Origin: Branchiostoma floridae | Taxonomy: Eukaryota; Chordata; Leptocardii; Amphioxiformes; Branchiostomatidae | Reading direction: 5' to 3' | Assembly (NCBI RefSeq): GCF_000003815.2 | Contig: NC_049985.1 | Coordinates: 7,006,066 to 7,070,065, forward strand | Length of the DNA: 64,000 nt | Shown here: piece after piece, positions 1 through 14,997 of the stretch | Position numbering within the stretch: the first letter of the stretch is position 1 | How the letters are laid out: each line of letters begins with the position of its first letter | The notes under the pieces: model-generated | Told to the model about the DNA's origin: nothing | The model's database searches: none | The model's input: the letters and a program-made list of their open reading frames with translations, nothing else | Made by a program: the position numbers and the translations under genes

Positions 1-2987
1 AGCAGCTTGACAAAGGTTACAGGGAAAACATTCTGCATTTTTACCAAATGTTGTTTTATCAGCGCTGAGGCCACTGGGCCAGACAGTGATACAACGTGAG
101 TTCACAAGTGTCAAAAACCATCTGTAGAGGAATGACAGGAGTAGCAGGCACACATGCTCTGGAGCGCGGCCAACTCCAACCTGGCACAGAGAGCTGCCTC
201 TCCCTGGGAGTCGCCTTGGACTTGGAAATTCAAAACAGGTCCTACAGTCCATCAAAAACACTGTGCAGGCAAATCCAAGGGAAAGGTCGATCTTTATAGC
301 ATTCTACGATAGAGTGGGGACAACATTGTTCAGGACTGACTATTGATTTGGCTGTGTCTAAGTTTTTAATCTGTTTTTACGCCAATATTGTTGCTTGATG
401 ATTTGGACAGTGATGTACGTAAATGGGCTAGGAGGACTAACATTTGGCTGGAGTCCCTCCATTTTATCTGGTTGCCAGCCAGACTTCAAAGCCTATCATT
501 GATCCCTTCTCCAATAAGTAGTGCAGTGACCTACAGAAAACACTGCATACTGCAGCAGGAGAGGATTTGGAAGGAAAAGTTCAATATTGTATAGCTCTTG
601 GGGAAAGTTGGGACTTTGGACTTTGCATTACTCTATAGCCAGCTGAACAGATGGTAGCTTATCTCCAAGCAGACGTTTGGGGTTGGAACTTGGAGAGCAT
701 AACGTTTTCTACAACTGCCTGGCTTCTTTAACAGTTGGGGAGATATGGCTATTCCAAGAGAAACATGCCTGTTAGAAAACATTCTGATCTTTCACCCCAA
801 CATCTGCTGGAGATTAGGTGGAAGGCTGTGGCATGCTTTGTAAATCATGGATGTGAACTTGACTCTGCGTGTTGGCAGAAACAGAGATTGTCCTTGAGCC
901 CAGGATGTAGAACTGATGTTATTATAACTTTTAATGCAGGTTTAATCCGTAGCTTTGCCTCAAGCATACAAGCAGATATACACGTAACGTCTGATGACAG
1001 TGTACTGTAAACATATGAACATTCACTAACCTGGGTGCATCAAGCTTCTACTAGTAGCAGCCCTTCTACTGACCAGGCCACAAGGAGGAGGAGCCCAATC
1101 AGCCTCTTACACTAAAGTTACAGATAATATTTATTACTAGCTAGGATGTTTTCCAGCTTTTCACAATTATGAACCAATGAGATAAACCTAAACACTACAA
1201 CATTGTAACGACCAGCTAGAGGACAAGTGAATGACTTCCTTCAACTGTTGGTGCCAAAACAAAGCTATCTTCGGATTGGTATAGTATGATCTTCATGTCT
1301 ACCTTGTCCCCTCAACGACCTGGAGGTCAAGGGACTAGGTAGGTAGGCAGATAAATATTTTTTTTGTTTAATTAGAAAAACATTGAGACTTACAAATCTG
1401 AGAAACAAGGAATAATCTAAGCATAGCCTTATCAGCAGATTCCTTTACTTGTCTCCCCACCACCTTGACACAGGGCATCTTCAGTCAGATCTTTTCCAAA
1501 CAACTTGTACTTGAGTCCAAGACTCCAACCATGAAGGAACGATTACTGAACACCCGACAGTTTTGTCCTTGGCCAGTTCAAAGGGCGGAAGCTACCTGGC
1601 AGAGTAAAACCACTCCAGGCAGCTGCTGGGTAACCTTGAAGTGGAGACAGTATAAACAGTTGGACTGGAAGGATCAAGTCCATGTTTTCACATCATAACG
1701 TAGTCTCTTTGTTCTGATTGTTCACTGGGCCCTCCAGGAAGGATCAGCATCAAGTGTATTGTTTACTGTGTTGTCATCCAAGCTGTCCGTGAATGGCTTT
1801 GCTACTAATACAATAACAGTCTCTTACAGAGGTATTCTTATGAATGCTTCCTCCAGTTGTTTTCATTCCAGCCATACGCTTGGATTAAACAAAGAATGAA
1901 ATACCCTCAGACACAGATCATCGGATGTCTGCAGATTTGTTTGGGTTGCCCTGAAAATTTCCTTAGCCTGGATTCCATCCTGGTTAGGCTAACGTCTACT
2001 AAAGTAGACAACTGTTGGAATAGACCTTAACCTAAATAGGCTGGTATCCAGGTTAACATTTCCAAGGAGTTAGAAGTCAAATTCCTCAATGCATCTATGC
2101 AGGGTTGCATACTGTAGATGGTTGGGGCGGCATAATATTGTGGTACAGGGTAAAAGTAGCTGCACGCAGTGTTCACATAGGGCCCACATAGTACATTACT
2201 GACAGAAAATCTGTACGGTGTGACAGTTTTGTGGCAAAGAGGCCACTCCAAAACCGCAAATACCACAACAGATGTATTTCAAGACCGAGAGTACTCCAAA
2301 GACAGGACCACAGTTTTCTTCTTGGCAGCTCCATTTTACCACAATGTTTACTACTAGCCTTGCACCTCCCATCAAACTGTTCAGCAGAAGCACACGCTTT
2401 TGGCTGCCCTGACTGTAAACTTGTTTTTCTCATGGGTGTGGATAGATATATCCTTGCCAGGGCAGAGCTGTCACAGGAGTGTCTCCAGCTTGAGATCTTT
2501 TTTCCATGATCCTGCTAATTGTTTAAGGATATCATGCTATTAATTTCTGTAATTGAATCTGTCACATTAATCATATGAAAAACGTTTTCATCAATTTCAT
2601 GTAATGACCTTCAAAATTTCATTGATTTCATGTTATGAAAATTTGTTGGACAAGTGTACTTTTTTTCCATCCCAACAAGCAAAACCCCTGAACAATATTT
2701 AAAGCCAATAACAGTACTCTGCAAAAGAGCAAACCACCATGCCACAGTATTATCTACAAGCACACAGGTGGTCTACCAAATCTACACACTACCACCACCA
2801 GTAGTACAAAACAATTTACTCTCTCCAAATCAGGTCAGTGAATAAATACCACTTACATAAATCAGCTCCCTATTGAGTGAAGTGCCAATTCTAATTGGCA
2901 CCTGCAACTATCACCAAGGCCATAATTGCATGTATGCAACTGTACAGCCAGGCTAGGCCACCATACTATTTTCCAACGCTACATAGG

Positions 2988-3281
2988 CAGGGCTCGAAAT
3001 ACTTTTTTTCTGCATACCTGCACTGGTGCAGGTAACATTGAAAATTACCTGCACCAGATAAATTTTACCTGCACCACTTTAAATTTAGTGAGTATGGATC
3101 ATAATAAAATTATACTTTATACTAAATTATAGGTGGTAACAGTCAATGCGGCTAATAACAATCCATATACACCTACATTATAGGACATTTTATGTATAAT
3201 AGACCAGTGCTGGTTAGGTGCAAGTAGACACCAGAAAAACCTGCACAGCTCCAATTTTACCTGCACTAATCTCGAGTCCTG
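2988..3281. mobile_element. Small inverted-repeat element with 5-bp target duplication
   Basis: The left end reads CAGGGCTCGAAATAC and the right end, on the opposite strand, CAGGACTCGAGATTA, imperfect terminal inverted repeats of about 15 bp. The element is flanked by a direct repeat ATAGG (2,983-2,987 and 3,282-3,286). The interior repeats the motif ACCTGCAC several times in both orientations. The CAG start and 5-bp duplication would suit a hAT-type MITE, but no transposase is present and the superfamily is a guess. Confidence 0.55.
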
Positions 3282-5234
3282 ATAGGAAAATGTTTTGGGG
3301 ATTGGGGAATATGGCAGAAGTATTCCAAAGCACGTCTGCTAATCTGTATTTATTGTGATGCTGGCAAAGTAGATTAAATTTACATTTGGTATGCAAATAC
3401 TGCACTGGTAAATGGATTTACAGAACGAAACTGACTCTGACTGAGCAAATGAATGGTGTAGAAATGATGTAGGCCAAATTATGCCACAGTACATCTACAT
3501 ACATATTCAAATTTTGTGTGTGCACTCTAGTGTCATACTGGAACAGTGAGTAAGTGAGTATGGCTTCAAAAACATGTACACACATGACTATGATATGTTT
3601 CAACAAACATATTTAAAAAATCACATATTTTCATGGCAAATAAACCAAATGAGCCTCAAATCTTGCACCCATATATCGTCCTTTCTTTGCCCTAATAGCT
3701 TTTGACATTTGTACGTTCGCTGACATACATAAAAATATTTTGCTCGGAGGCAAAATACCTGGATGCATTCTTCAAATCCATTGTCTGTCATGAGACATTG
3801 TGGATCTGATATTTCTGATCCATGGAGGCTCCAGACACTATTGTCTGAATGCAGTGTGTTGAAGGACGTCTCATCAGAGATCTACTGGAATAAGTGGTGT
3901 CAGACTCTAGGTTGACCTCTAGCCCAGTTGGAGACAAAAATATTATCTAGTAGTAATACCAACTAGATCTAGCACATTTGTAAGTATCTCACATCAGCAC
4001 AGAAAAGACAACATTAGCCATTCCTTTAAATACCAGAGATATCAACACAGAATTGAGGTGTTCAAAAATTTCATCTTCCCTAGAACAATTGTGAGCAGAG
4101 CTTGTTGCCACCAAGTTCAGTAGGGGCATCCTCACCAGATAGCTTTTAACAATGCTTCAAAATTCCTATCAGATGTGCAAAGTTAGGCAGATTGTTCAGC
4201 GTAACATAGTATGTGGCTGCCATCAGGCTAGGTATTTCGAGCCTTCAATTAAGTAATAGATGTCTAATATGGCATTCTTGATGTAAACCAAGCACACTTC
4301 TAACATTAGCCATGCTTCTAGACATAATTACATGTACATGTATAGACTAATAATGACTGCACATCACAATCAATGAAGGACAACACTGCAATATGCAGTT
4401 AGACTAATATGAGAGTGGCTGCATGTTCATCAAATATTTGGGTTTTCAATTTTTTTAAATTGCATTCCAATATTTTGACAGAGTTGGGCAGGGCTGTAGG
4501 ATCTACTCTGTCTGACCCCCTTGCACTAGCCATAGTCAGTAGCCTGAGGCAGACCACACCACACCCTGGTGTCAATAACACGCCTGATTACCCCCCACAT
4601 CAGGACCTAACACCTTTAATCAGGTGAGACATCTCTCAGGTATGCGTACACTACCACCTGTTCCATCTTCCCTCTTCATTCCACGAAGACATTTCTTTCT
4701 CCATGCTAAAAGAGTTCGAATTTGATCTCGGTTGGCCAGAATCACACCTCAGAGATGAGAACATTTCCTGTGGTATCTTTGAATCTGTCAGCATTTATCT
4801 CTTGCGCTAACAGAATGGATGATAAGTAGTTCAACTCAGGGTCTGAAGCAATTAAGTTGTCTGGGAAATTACGTCAGTGTCTCTGACTCGGTTGACTTCG
4901 CATGTTGGACAACAACAAAAAACATTATCCCAATCTTGTCCGATTACTTGCTGGTGTGTGCGTCACATGTAGTTGCGTGCAAGCAGTGTATCCTACATGG
5001 CCAATAATCCCCCCCTTCATTCCTATAATCCTAATACCTTTTGGAAATGACAATATTCTTTAGTTCTTCCCAGGAAACCAGGCATTTCACATGGCTATAC
5101 TCACTCAAGCAATAAAAACACAACCAAAGGTAGGACAGGTAAAGATAGTCCCACAGCTTTTGGAGGCCGTAAGGGTAGTGAGTAGTTAATCTACTGTGTC
5201 TAGGGCATGGTATTGGAAGACGGAGCCCATCCTT

Positions 5235-5303
5235 CTCCTTCCACCACCTTTTACCTCACCAGCCAAAATCGGGTACCCATTTTTACACCTGGATGGAGTG
5301 AGG
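5235..5303 (+). repeat. Dispersed repeat, copy 1 (second copy at 50,997-51,072)
   Basis: A block built around GGTACCCATTTTTACACCTG, preceded by CTCCTTCCACC and followed by a TGGAGTGAGG-like tail, recurs in the same orientation at 50,997-51,072 in ETFDH intron 8. The length and the conserved core look SINE-derived; I see no polymerase III A/B box to prove it. Confidence 0.5.
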
Positions 5304-6910
5304 AAAGTTGTGTAGAGAAGCAAAAATCGCTTTCAGACAGTGCAATGTAACATACACATTTGTCATATATCTTATTCAATATGACACATTAATTGATCGG
5401 AATAAGCAGACATTTACTGCATTCATGTGAGACAATGAGAGTGAAATTACACTAACTCAAACTACGAATTCTGCTCCAACGCAATCACTGAGTCCATCCA
5501 TAGTTATTACTACACCCCCGCCTTTCTGCTAAAGACACCCACCTCCAAGCAACTCCTGCATTAGTAAGTTAGGCCTAGGAAAGTAAATATTCTGTTTCTG
5601 GTTACAACATATACCTCACCAACCCTTAGAAAAACCTGCCGACCTGAGCCTTTTTTGGGGTCTACCGCTGGTTAGAACAAAAAATTCTTGATCTGACACC
5701 TAAGTAATAAAAATATTACAGACATCTGTTTCCAACATGATCTACTCATTTCTATTGCAAAAGAAGGAGTGATATGAACAGTCCTATTTAATCTGGGTTC
5801 CCTTTATGATTACACCATGTTATTTTGACAGCCAAAATCTAACGAAATATATAGGAGATACCGAACAAATTGAGTCTATTATTTCAGGACTGATATCTGA
5901 AAGAGTGAATCACAAGACGAATTTTCCTTGGCCTCAATATGGAATAACTGTGGAGTGCCATGAATACCTCATCCCTGTAACAACCCCATAAGCATGCCAA
6001 GTTGCTAGTTAGTCGGGCAATTCTCAATAATGGATGACTGTTTCCCAGCATGTGAAATCCCCTTTTGGGAATCAGCAAGACTATTGGGAGAGCGCTATTC
6101 AGCTCAGGTGATATACAACCCAGATTTCTTTTACAGCACTGTGCTGCACAAGGAGAAAACTTATCTGTTATAAAAGTGATAAAAAGACATTCGGTACAGA
6201 AGAAATATAATTCATAATTCATGGATAGGTCTTGGGAAGATGAAGGTCAAGGTTGATCATGAACTTCCTGGTACGTTTCTTTGGTACTGCAGCAGAACTT
6301 TTGATTTTTCTTTTTTGGGGCCCTCAAGAAGCTGGCTAGTGGCTACAGTACTGCAGTGGCATTTTTGTTGAAAAAGTTGTTTGTGCTTTTCTTCATAATA
6401 CTTGGCAAGCCTGCAGTTTCACACCCCACAGTGGGATTCTCAAACGACATCAATTAACTACAGACAGGTCCTATCCACTCCTACAGTATTTCCTTGGAGA
6501 CCCTGTCAAGAAATCAATCCTTTCCACAGCTAAGGAATCATACAGATAAGCAAGGATGTCTCAAGGTAGGGACTCCCACTATCCACCAGCATATGCATGT
6601 GCAACATGGTCATTAATCATACCTTAGCAATATGAAGAAATAATAAACTCTGCTGGAAAGCAATTCTACCAGGGCACATCCCCTGTGTACCACACTGTCA
6701 CCTTGCTTTAAAATCATCCGCCCCAGGCTGAGGAGACTGCAAAGGTCTTCATCTATGGTCTGTGCAGGAATACATCTCCTAGAGGATATTTGACATCCGG
6801 GCCATATCAATTCCTTTTGGCCCTCTAGGACTTAATCATCCCTTGGTACATTGGTTTGCTATTTCTAGCCTAATGAAGTGATCTGTCTCAGTAAAAAATG
6901 ATTGACTGGC

Positions 6911-6960
6911 TGATTGATTGATTGATTAATTGATTGATTGATTGACAGGTTGGTTGGTTG
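6911..6960. repeat. (ATTG)n microsatellite
   Basis: A run of TGAT/TGATTGATTG units with one interruption, ending in GGTTGGTTGG. Simple sequence inside the putative SH3RF intron. Confidence 0.85.
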
Positions 6961-9900
6961 AGTCAAAATGGTTAATATACCTGCCTGGTATCTGTTGATG
7001 TGAAATGTGATCAAAATACAGAATTTCCACTCAGCATTCATGCAGATACATCAACCTCAAATATTCTAAACTTACCTTCCAAAACTTCAAGAATCCATTT
7101 ACGCAGTTTCCACTTCTATAATCCCCTACGATATTGCATTTTGTTTCACGCGAGGTGTCAACCACCTAAATGCAACACTGTCATTCTTACAATTTTTGCA
7201 ATCTTTTTATGTTCATGGTGACCTCTTCAATGAAAACCTAAAACCACTGCAAAAATGCTTGTTGTTGTGTTTTCTGCCTACCTCCCCCTTCTTATAACCA
7301 CAAACTTAAAACCATCGCGAACATTGAATTTTCTCCTTGCTGCAAAATTAGTTCTCCACAAACTAAAAGGACTTTACGGTAATATGCAGCATTTCTAGCT
7401 CATAACTGAAAGCCGCAACCAGCCTAGATTACATGGAGTCACTCCGATGTTCACCGCTCATCTGGTAAGCCTGGCTGACAATGAAAATCCATTATGTACC
7501 ATGCAGGTGTGGGGCTGAGATAAGCAGGAGGCTAGTGCTTTTACTGCCCCACGGGTATTAACATCCCAGTCAGGGGAACCGACTAGCAAAGAAATCAGAA
7601 GACAGAATCTTAGCAACACGAACTCCGTGTCAAATTAACAACATCTTTCAAGGAAGGACTGGCTGAATTCCTGGAAACTTTTCTATTTCCCCCATATTCA
7701 AACTCATCAAAACTTGACATAAAAGAAAACTTGATCAAAGCTGTTGTTGAGGAAAATGTCATATTCCCCTATAATAGATTCCTGTAAGTGTAACTCATCA
7801 CCAATCTGTTAGTCATCTTTATACAAAAATTGTACTGATTGTAGAAATTGTTACTGGCAATAAATTGTCACAACAGCATAGTACCTTACTGTGCATAATA
7901 AAGCAAAGTATAGAAATGAGTAAATGCCCTACACAATTTACCCAAACAAATTTTTGTACCAATGAATATCTTATCTTTAATGTAATATAGCCAAAGGAAA
8001 TTAGTCTGAATACTATATTCATTGAACTGGAGTCAAAGCAACAGTGACGTACAAAAAGTGCCGGAGGTTTGACAACTATGGAACAAATATACATCCCATG
8101 AATTCATAGTATTCATTTGAGATCAATAATAAATATTCAATACAATTCATACTACACAAATATTTCTTTTTCTAAATGAAGAAATGATGCTTCTTTCACA
8201 ACTTTCCAGGACTGAATATAAAATCTTAGTTGTATCCAAGCAAGCTTTACTCTAGTCAACACAGCAAAATGTAGGAAAAAAACCCCTCTAAATCACATTA
8301 TTTCATTACTGTCCATCAACCAGCCATACTTCCATGACCTTTCACAACCTCTGATGAAATCAGCCATCTCCAAGGTCTGGATAATTTGAGGCCATTTTCA
8401 TATTTTCCATTTGGCCATACTGATTTGATTATATGGATGACATCCCAAAACTGAAGCTCTCCTGTGGAAAAAAATGGGCAAAAAAAGTCGCCTTCATTTT
8501 GAAATATAACTGGTCAGGTAGGTTAAACAAATGACTGAAATTTTCTCAGCACAAATTTCTCCCGCAAACAAAACCCCAACCCCACAGAAAATGGTATACC
8601 AAACAACAAATTCTTTATAGTTGTCTTTGATCTGACTTGGGCATTCTACGACAATGGTATCCTTTTTCTCTGCAATCTGTGGCATACATTTGCAGCTTTT
8701 TTGTACGATTATTAGTATGATCTTTTTTTCTTAAATTGATGCATACGGATGTCATCATATAGTAAAATGGTGGTCAGTGTGGCTAAAGCATAGAAAATTT
8801 GTACATTTTTTCACCCTCCTATCAAGATTATAGTCCATCCCCACAATGGTTTCCCAAACACCCCCTAAACGTTCCTGGTCTTTCCCTAATGGTCTAAAAA
8901 GGCCAAACCTTGGGGTCAGCGGGGATTATGGGCTGATTTGGCCCATTATGTACATGGCAAATACCACATACAGCCGGATACATGGTTTATACATTACAGA
9001 CCTTCCAAAGCCTTTCAAGTAATATGTCTGTCCCGATACCTCCGCAGAAACACTAGTAGTCCTGGATGAGAGATACATCACATGTTGTACATCTGGCTAA
9101 ATTTTTCATCATATCTTTATTTGATAAATGGTGCCATGTCCCTAGGGGCGATAACTAATAAGTCTGATATATAATGCCATGATGTAGACCTGTAATATAT
9201 GACTCTATTATGAGAGCAAACAAAAACCAGCATGTCCAGGACAGAAGATACTGATCCATGAAACTGGAAGTTCTGCTGCAGCACCAAGGAAAACCACCAG
9301 GGAGCCCCAAAATGACCTTGACCTCTATCTTCTCAAAACCTACCCACATACAATATATCATCACAATCTATACTGTAAATTCATAAATAGATAGATGCCT
9401 TATATTGCAAAAGACAGATACTAATGTATATGTAGTGCACTGACTCTTTTCCTATCATAGAAGTATTTCATCATTGTCTTCAGTCATCTGTTCAACCTTC
9501 ATAACTATTTTTCGCTTTTTCTTATTGCACACTCCCATCAGTTTGGGGGTGCCCAGAGGACGTCATCCATACAGTCTAGCCAGTATGGCCTAATCGTATG
9601 ATAAAGAACACAGTGCCCTGTTAATGGTCTCGGTGAGATGGCCTACCTCGTTGATGTGTGCTGATGGTTTGCATGCATTTGGGATGAGGACAGATTTACC
9701 GAGCAGAGAATGACTATCCATTGTCTCCCGGCCCTTTCAGACTGTAAGCAGCTTACCTGGCAAATTGGACCGCCAGTTTGGTTTGTACACAGACTTAGTT
9801 TTAGATGTCTCCTTGGCAATCAGCTCTGCTGTGAGTTATCAAATATATATAGTTACAGGTTGCAAATCAAATTCTGTTTTGTTTTTCCTCTGTATCCAAA

Positions 9901-11671
9901 CCTATAGCTGCCGAGTCTCTTTGACATTTGAGTCAAAAGAGTGGAAGTCAGACAAGAAGCATGATACACTCAATATGTGTTAACAAAGAAGGAGAAATGT
10001 TCACTGTGGCTTTATGTTCGTACTTTCTGCATCGACACCAGTACTCGGTTCTCATACGACAAAGGAGGTTTAAACATTGTTGATGCTACAAACATGCTTA
10101 TATTATGTAAAGTTTTATCCAGGTATACTTGATTTTACTAGAGCTAACCTTTGACCTAACACTTACTATCTTAGTCAGACTGAGAGAGACCACTTGTTTT
10201 GTCAAAGTCTTTAACACTCAGGTAAACTTGCATATGCAAATGTGAAGCCAGACAAGGTGCATGCATTTCTGTTAGCTGATAACAAATGCATTACTGTAAA
10301 GAGGGGAAATGTTCACAGTGGTTTTATGTTCCTAGGGTTTGCAGCAACCTCCTCACAACAAAGTTTTAAAAAAAAAAATTAAAAATTGTTCCGTCTTTTG
10401 CTTGCCTGCCAACTTGTATCAACTGCAAGCTGAAAACCATCTTAAACACTTCATTTTCTCCCTACTGCCAAATTAAATACCTGCAAACATTTTCCTTTTA
10501 CAATGTACAATACCAAAGAGCACAACCAGTATATACCATTGGCCAATGTCTCATTCGCTAAGGCTTTCTTATCAATACAATGTATCCATTCCATACAAAA
10601 CTCATTCATCGTTACAAAAGCAAACACAGTTGAAGCCAAAAATTTGAACTGACTTGACTGAATTGTAAGTCAGCCAAAAATATACTGCCTGCTATTGCTA
10701 TTCTCTCCTGTAGTACGAGCTAACAGTATACCTGTGTAGCTCAACAATGAAGGCATGCCAAGGATTCTAGCCAACCAAAATATCTTCTTAAAAACATTAC
10801 GCCGGCAGGAGGAAGGATCCGTACTGGACAGAATGCAGGACAGACAATTAACACCATTAATAAATGGATTTCTATCTGTGGTAACCACATGACAAATAAC
10901 CCCGCAACAGAAATGGCAGCAGAAATTCACCCTGGATATGAGAGAATGTAGGCACTTAATCATAATGACAAAAGCCTAAAGCAAGCATGCAAATGAACAG
11001 CATCAAACCAAAGGACAGATCAGCTCCTGAAACACAGTTTGATGGATGATAATTACTATGGTTTTTATCTAAAGAAGACCAGGGCATAACACACCTGTAT
11101 ATGATGGATTTAACTAAAATATACTTTGCAAATCAGCACATATAATCAATATAATCATCACTTTCAAAACAGAAACTGAGGATTACAATATAGAGTTCTT
11201 GTGAATTTTCCCTGACAGAAATCTGTTTATATAAAATTCACCACTTCTGTCCAAAAAGTTGATTATCATGGTGTGATAATTTTGCAATCTTATAAAATGA
11301 GAATTAACAATAAAAATCAAGATCATGGGCTCAAAAACAATGAGTCTGACTAAAAAAACTTGAGGCAGCCCTGGATCATTCCCTGCCTGCAGCTCACTTC
11401 ATTTCTCTCCTCTAACCGATTAGTTTCACAACTCTCTGAACTACAGGCGACCAATTCGAAACCCTCAATGTTATTTTCCCCTTACTGGCACTGAAGGCCA
11501 TCTACCCACCCTTGTAATCAGATAGGGAGGATTGCGGTCACCACAAGGGCTCAGACTGCACCGTATCTCTCGCAATACCTCTCTGTAAAAAAGGGTGGAC
11601 ATATTGTATGGCCAAATCCATGCTCAAGAGTCAAGGCCGTTCCTGGTGTAATAAGGCACAGTTTCTGATTT

Positions 11672-11890
11672 TACTGTAAATGCATTAAAGTTTGCAGGGA
11701 TTTACTTTTGCTGTAGCGGGGAAAAATAAAGTGTTCGCGGTGGTTTTAGTTTCGCGGTAGCCCCACTGGCTGCAGTCTCTCTCTCATACTAAATGGAAAA
11801 ATGTTCGCGGTGGTTTTAAGTTCCTGGTGAAGTGGTCACAGGGAAAACCACAAGCATAAAACCACCATGAACATTTCTGCATTTACAGTA
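11672..11890. mobile_element. TA-flanked foldback MITE
   Basis: Both ends carry TACTGTAAATGCA as inverted repeats, so the element is a CTGTAAATGCA-ended MITE on a TA target site. Inside, the phrase GTTCGCGGTGGTTTTA occurs twice and its reverse-complement relative once near the right end. Partial relatives occur at 7,200-7,390, 9,950-10,070, 10,280-10,500, 12,120-12,220 and 14,608-14,640, so this family is frequent in the left third of the window. No coding capacity. Confidence 0.7.
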
Positions 11891-14800
11891 TAAAAACAAT
11901 TCTGAGATACAAACTGTGGAGAAAAGACCATGATATTACAGATTAGCAGCATCCCCTGGCTATCAGCAGGTTGCTAACCACTGCAAACAGGAACATACCA
12001 AAGCCTCAGGACCCAGACCACAGGGGTCTCTGTAGTACCAGCACAAATAGATGTCTTTTGTTCTACCTATTTACTGGTGATCTCCAAGAGATGGAAGAGG
12101 GACAAGTCATGCTGAGGCTGTTACTGCAAATGCATTTACTTCTGAAGTGCTTTTATTTCTCTGTAGACAATGGTAGGACTAGGAGGGAAAATGAGGTGTT
12201 TGCAGTATTTTAAAATTGTGGTTGAAACAATTCCGTGTTAATTTCAGTCATTAAAAAAATAATCAATGTTTTGAAAATGTTCTTGTGACCATTTTAAATC
12301 TGAACATACATCAAGCTACATCTTTGAGACAGAGAGTTCATAATTTAGAAATATGCATACAATTACAATCTACTACAATCGACAAAAGGAGACATAACTG
12401 TTGAACCTTTGCTGCCTCACCAAGTTTAATCTACAGCGAGCTAAACTTTGATCCATAGTCAAGTGATTTCTGTAGACTTACACATACAGGTGAACGATCC
12501 CTGGCATGAAAGTCACCTTGACCATGACTTCGTCAAGGGCAGCTTGTGAATCTTTAAGTTCAACAGATCACCACAGAATGGCATCGTTCCCCTATCTTAT
12601 GACCAAGGTATCACTCTATACAGCAGATGTTTACCTCTGATAGAGCGGTATAGCTAATATAAGTGGCACCGTGGCCGACCCCATGTTTATATACTTTTCT
12701 GCCTTTCAGCTGAAGGCAGTGATAAAAAAAGGCAGACTTATTTCCAACAAGTTTTTCATGTACATGAGCACTACAGGCAGGGCACTTAGGAAGCCGACTT
12801 TGGGGTACTTGAATTAAGGTAGCAAATCTACTTCTGAAAGCGGACAACTGAGACTCACAGCTCTGATGCAAAAAGGACCAAAACAGTTCAGGCCAGCAAA
12901 GTATGTTTTGGAAAATGTAGTACATTTGTAGTACTAGAGTAGAGATTTATTTACATATAGATACTGAGAAGTGGGAACTGTGACAAATTTTGAAACTCAC
13001 TGGAAAAACTTAAGCACCATTTCTGCACCTATTTCTACATATCAAGAGTTGAGAAGGAACCTGGTTACTTGAATTTGAAGACTACCAATAAAATTGTCAA
13101 GCCTTTGAGAAGTACCAAACCGAACTTCAAACAGTATCAAGTTACGAAAGGTGATGGGCGAAGTTTATGATATACTCTTGGTGCAGTCCAGAACCTAATT
13201 TCGTATTCTAGCTGCTGGCTGCACTTGGGAAGGGCCAGACTCTACACTCACCTATGCACCACTCTGCTAACACCTTCATCCATAATATATGAATGACTTT
13301 CTATTGGATCTTTCCCTGGTTGGAAGCCTGGACAATGGAGGTATACGGATTACTCTGCCAACTCTGTGATGGCTGGAGGAATATCAATGAAAGGGTAGAA
13401 GAAACTTAGACCCTTAGAAACTTAAACTACGACTACCAAAAGGGTTTCTGGAAGGCTCTGGTTTTAGGAGGAATTGTCCAGAGTCAAATCTGTATGTGTT
13501 GATTTCTTTTCTACTTCTGGAAAATAGCCAGAAACCCTTCCCAAGTTGGGGTCTGGAAAGTTTTTTCTGCAGGAACAAGGACAAGAATCAAGTGTAGAAA
13601 CATCAAACCAAATGCACATAACTGTTGTTAGTGTTAAGGTTTGACTTTGTTATTATAACCTAGACAAGTTTTCAGTGCACATGTAAGAAATTGTAGTAAA
13701 ACCTCCTTGGTAATATGTAACCTAGTTTTTACCCATGAACTTAATGATCCAAACAACAGCTTTGACCTAGGCTGAAATAATTAATCTCTGTTCCCAGCAA
13801 CATATGACATGTACCACAAATGTTTTTTGTATGCTTATTCAAAATAAAAGTCATAATCTGTGACAATTTAGCATGCATAAGATGTATGCCAATTGCCATG
13901 TACTTGAATGATTGTTTATCATTTTTCCCCTGCCCCTCCCCACTTCATCTATATCTTTTTGTATCTGACAGGTCCTCCACCCCCCTCCCACCCCTCTTAG
14001 TCTAACCAATTTGTCATGAGAAAGTCACAGATAAATATATACATGGAGCAATCATATGACATCATCCGCTATCGACCCAGTTCCGTGCCCTTAGCAGCTA
14101 ACCTTTGAACAATGTGGTGGAATTAATTCTCTCCCCGTTTAGAGAAGTGTCCAATCCAGGCCCCTATCTGGCTTGTTATCGCATGCTACAGACCTTGCTA
14201 GCAGATGAGGCTGTGTATTGTGTCTAATGCCTGCCTGAGGCAAGGTGAGATAGGTTCAGGTGTACAGGGTGAGAGTGTGTGGCACCCATAGACCACACAT
14301 GGTCCTGGTGCTTACACTTAAGTTACAGATGTGTCTCCCTCTCATGTTGGTCCTGTCTGACAGGATGTCTACTGCACAGCAAGGCTTCCAAATGTGTGTC
14401 TGTCCCACAGATGAGACCCAGTCAAACTGTAAATTCTTTTATTTTTGCCCCAGTTCGTGGTGGCCTTGTTTCGTGGTGGAGTGGGTGGGGAGTCATTGTT
14501 TACATGGTGTTATGAATTCCAGTCTGAAACAATTCTGTTGTACAGTAGTCATACATTGGAGGAATATTAGCAATGTTATGGAAAGGTCACTGAAAAACAG
14601 TGTAAATAAGAGACTGTAAATGTTTCAACATTTACAGTAACTCTCCTGAGGGGTTATCCATCACATGGTGTCCCATGGGTTGCCATGGTGATGACTTGGG
14701 AGGCTGCTCAGTTCAAAGCCACTCTATTCAGGGGGCAAAATACCCACTGCATATTACATAGCCTAACAAATTGACCACAATGACGCTGGTGTGTTCTAAT

Positions 14801-14997
14801 TTCAGTTAACTAATAGATTAACATCTAAAAAATAAATAAACATCATGATAACAACAAAGGAGTTCTATTCATCTATCTTTTATATACGTCACCAACAATA
14901 TCATATGTAGTAAATGCAATACTTATTATATTTTGGATAGTAGTTAGTTTGTGCACTGTTTTTAGTGTTTTATCATGGTCCTTTCAGACGGGGATGT

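Larger units (their letters stand above)
1..14997. other. Gene-free stretch, probably SH3RF intron 1
   Basis: I see no reading frame here with the look of a conserved exon. The open frames are short, low in conserved character and not flanked by coherent splice sites. Because the RING exon of SH3RF at 17,049-17,429 ends in a splice donor and is read leftwards, this stretch is best explained as that gene's first intron, at least 17 kb long; the SH3-domain exons would lie to the left of the window. Short SH3 exons below my detection could still be present. The stretch holds dispersed repeats, some listed separately, and many degraded MITE copies (for example near 7,200-7,390, 9,950-10,070, 10,280-10,500 and 12,120-12,220). 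Confidence 0.5.

Noticed and set aside
6901-6960. Possible CRISPR-like direct repeats
   Set aside because: A simple ATTG microsatellite in animal DNA, with no spacers.
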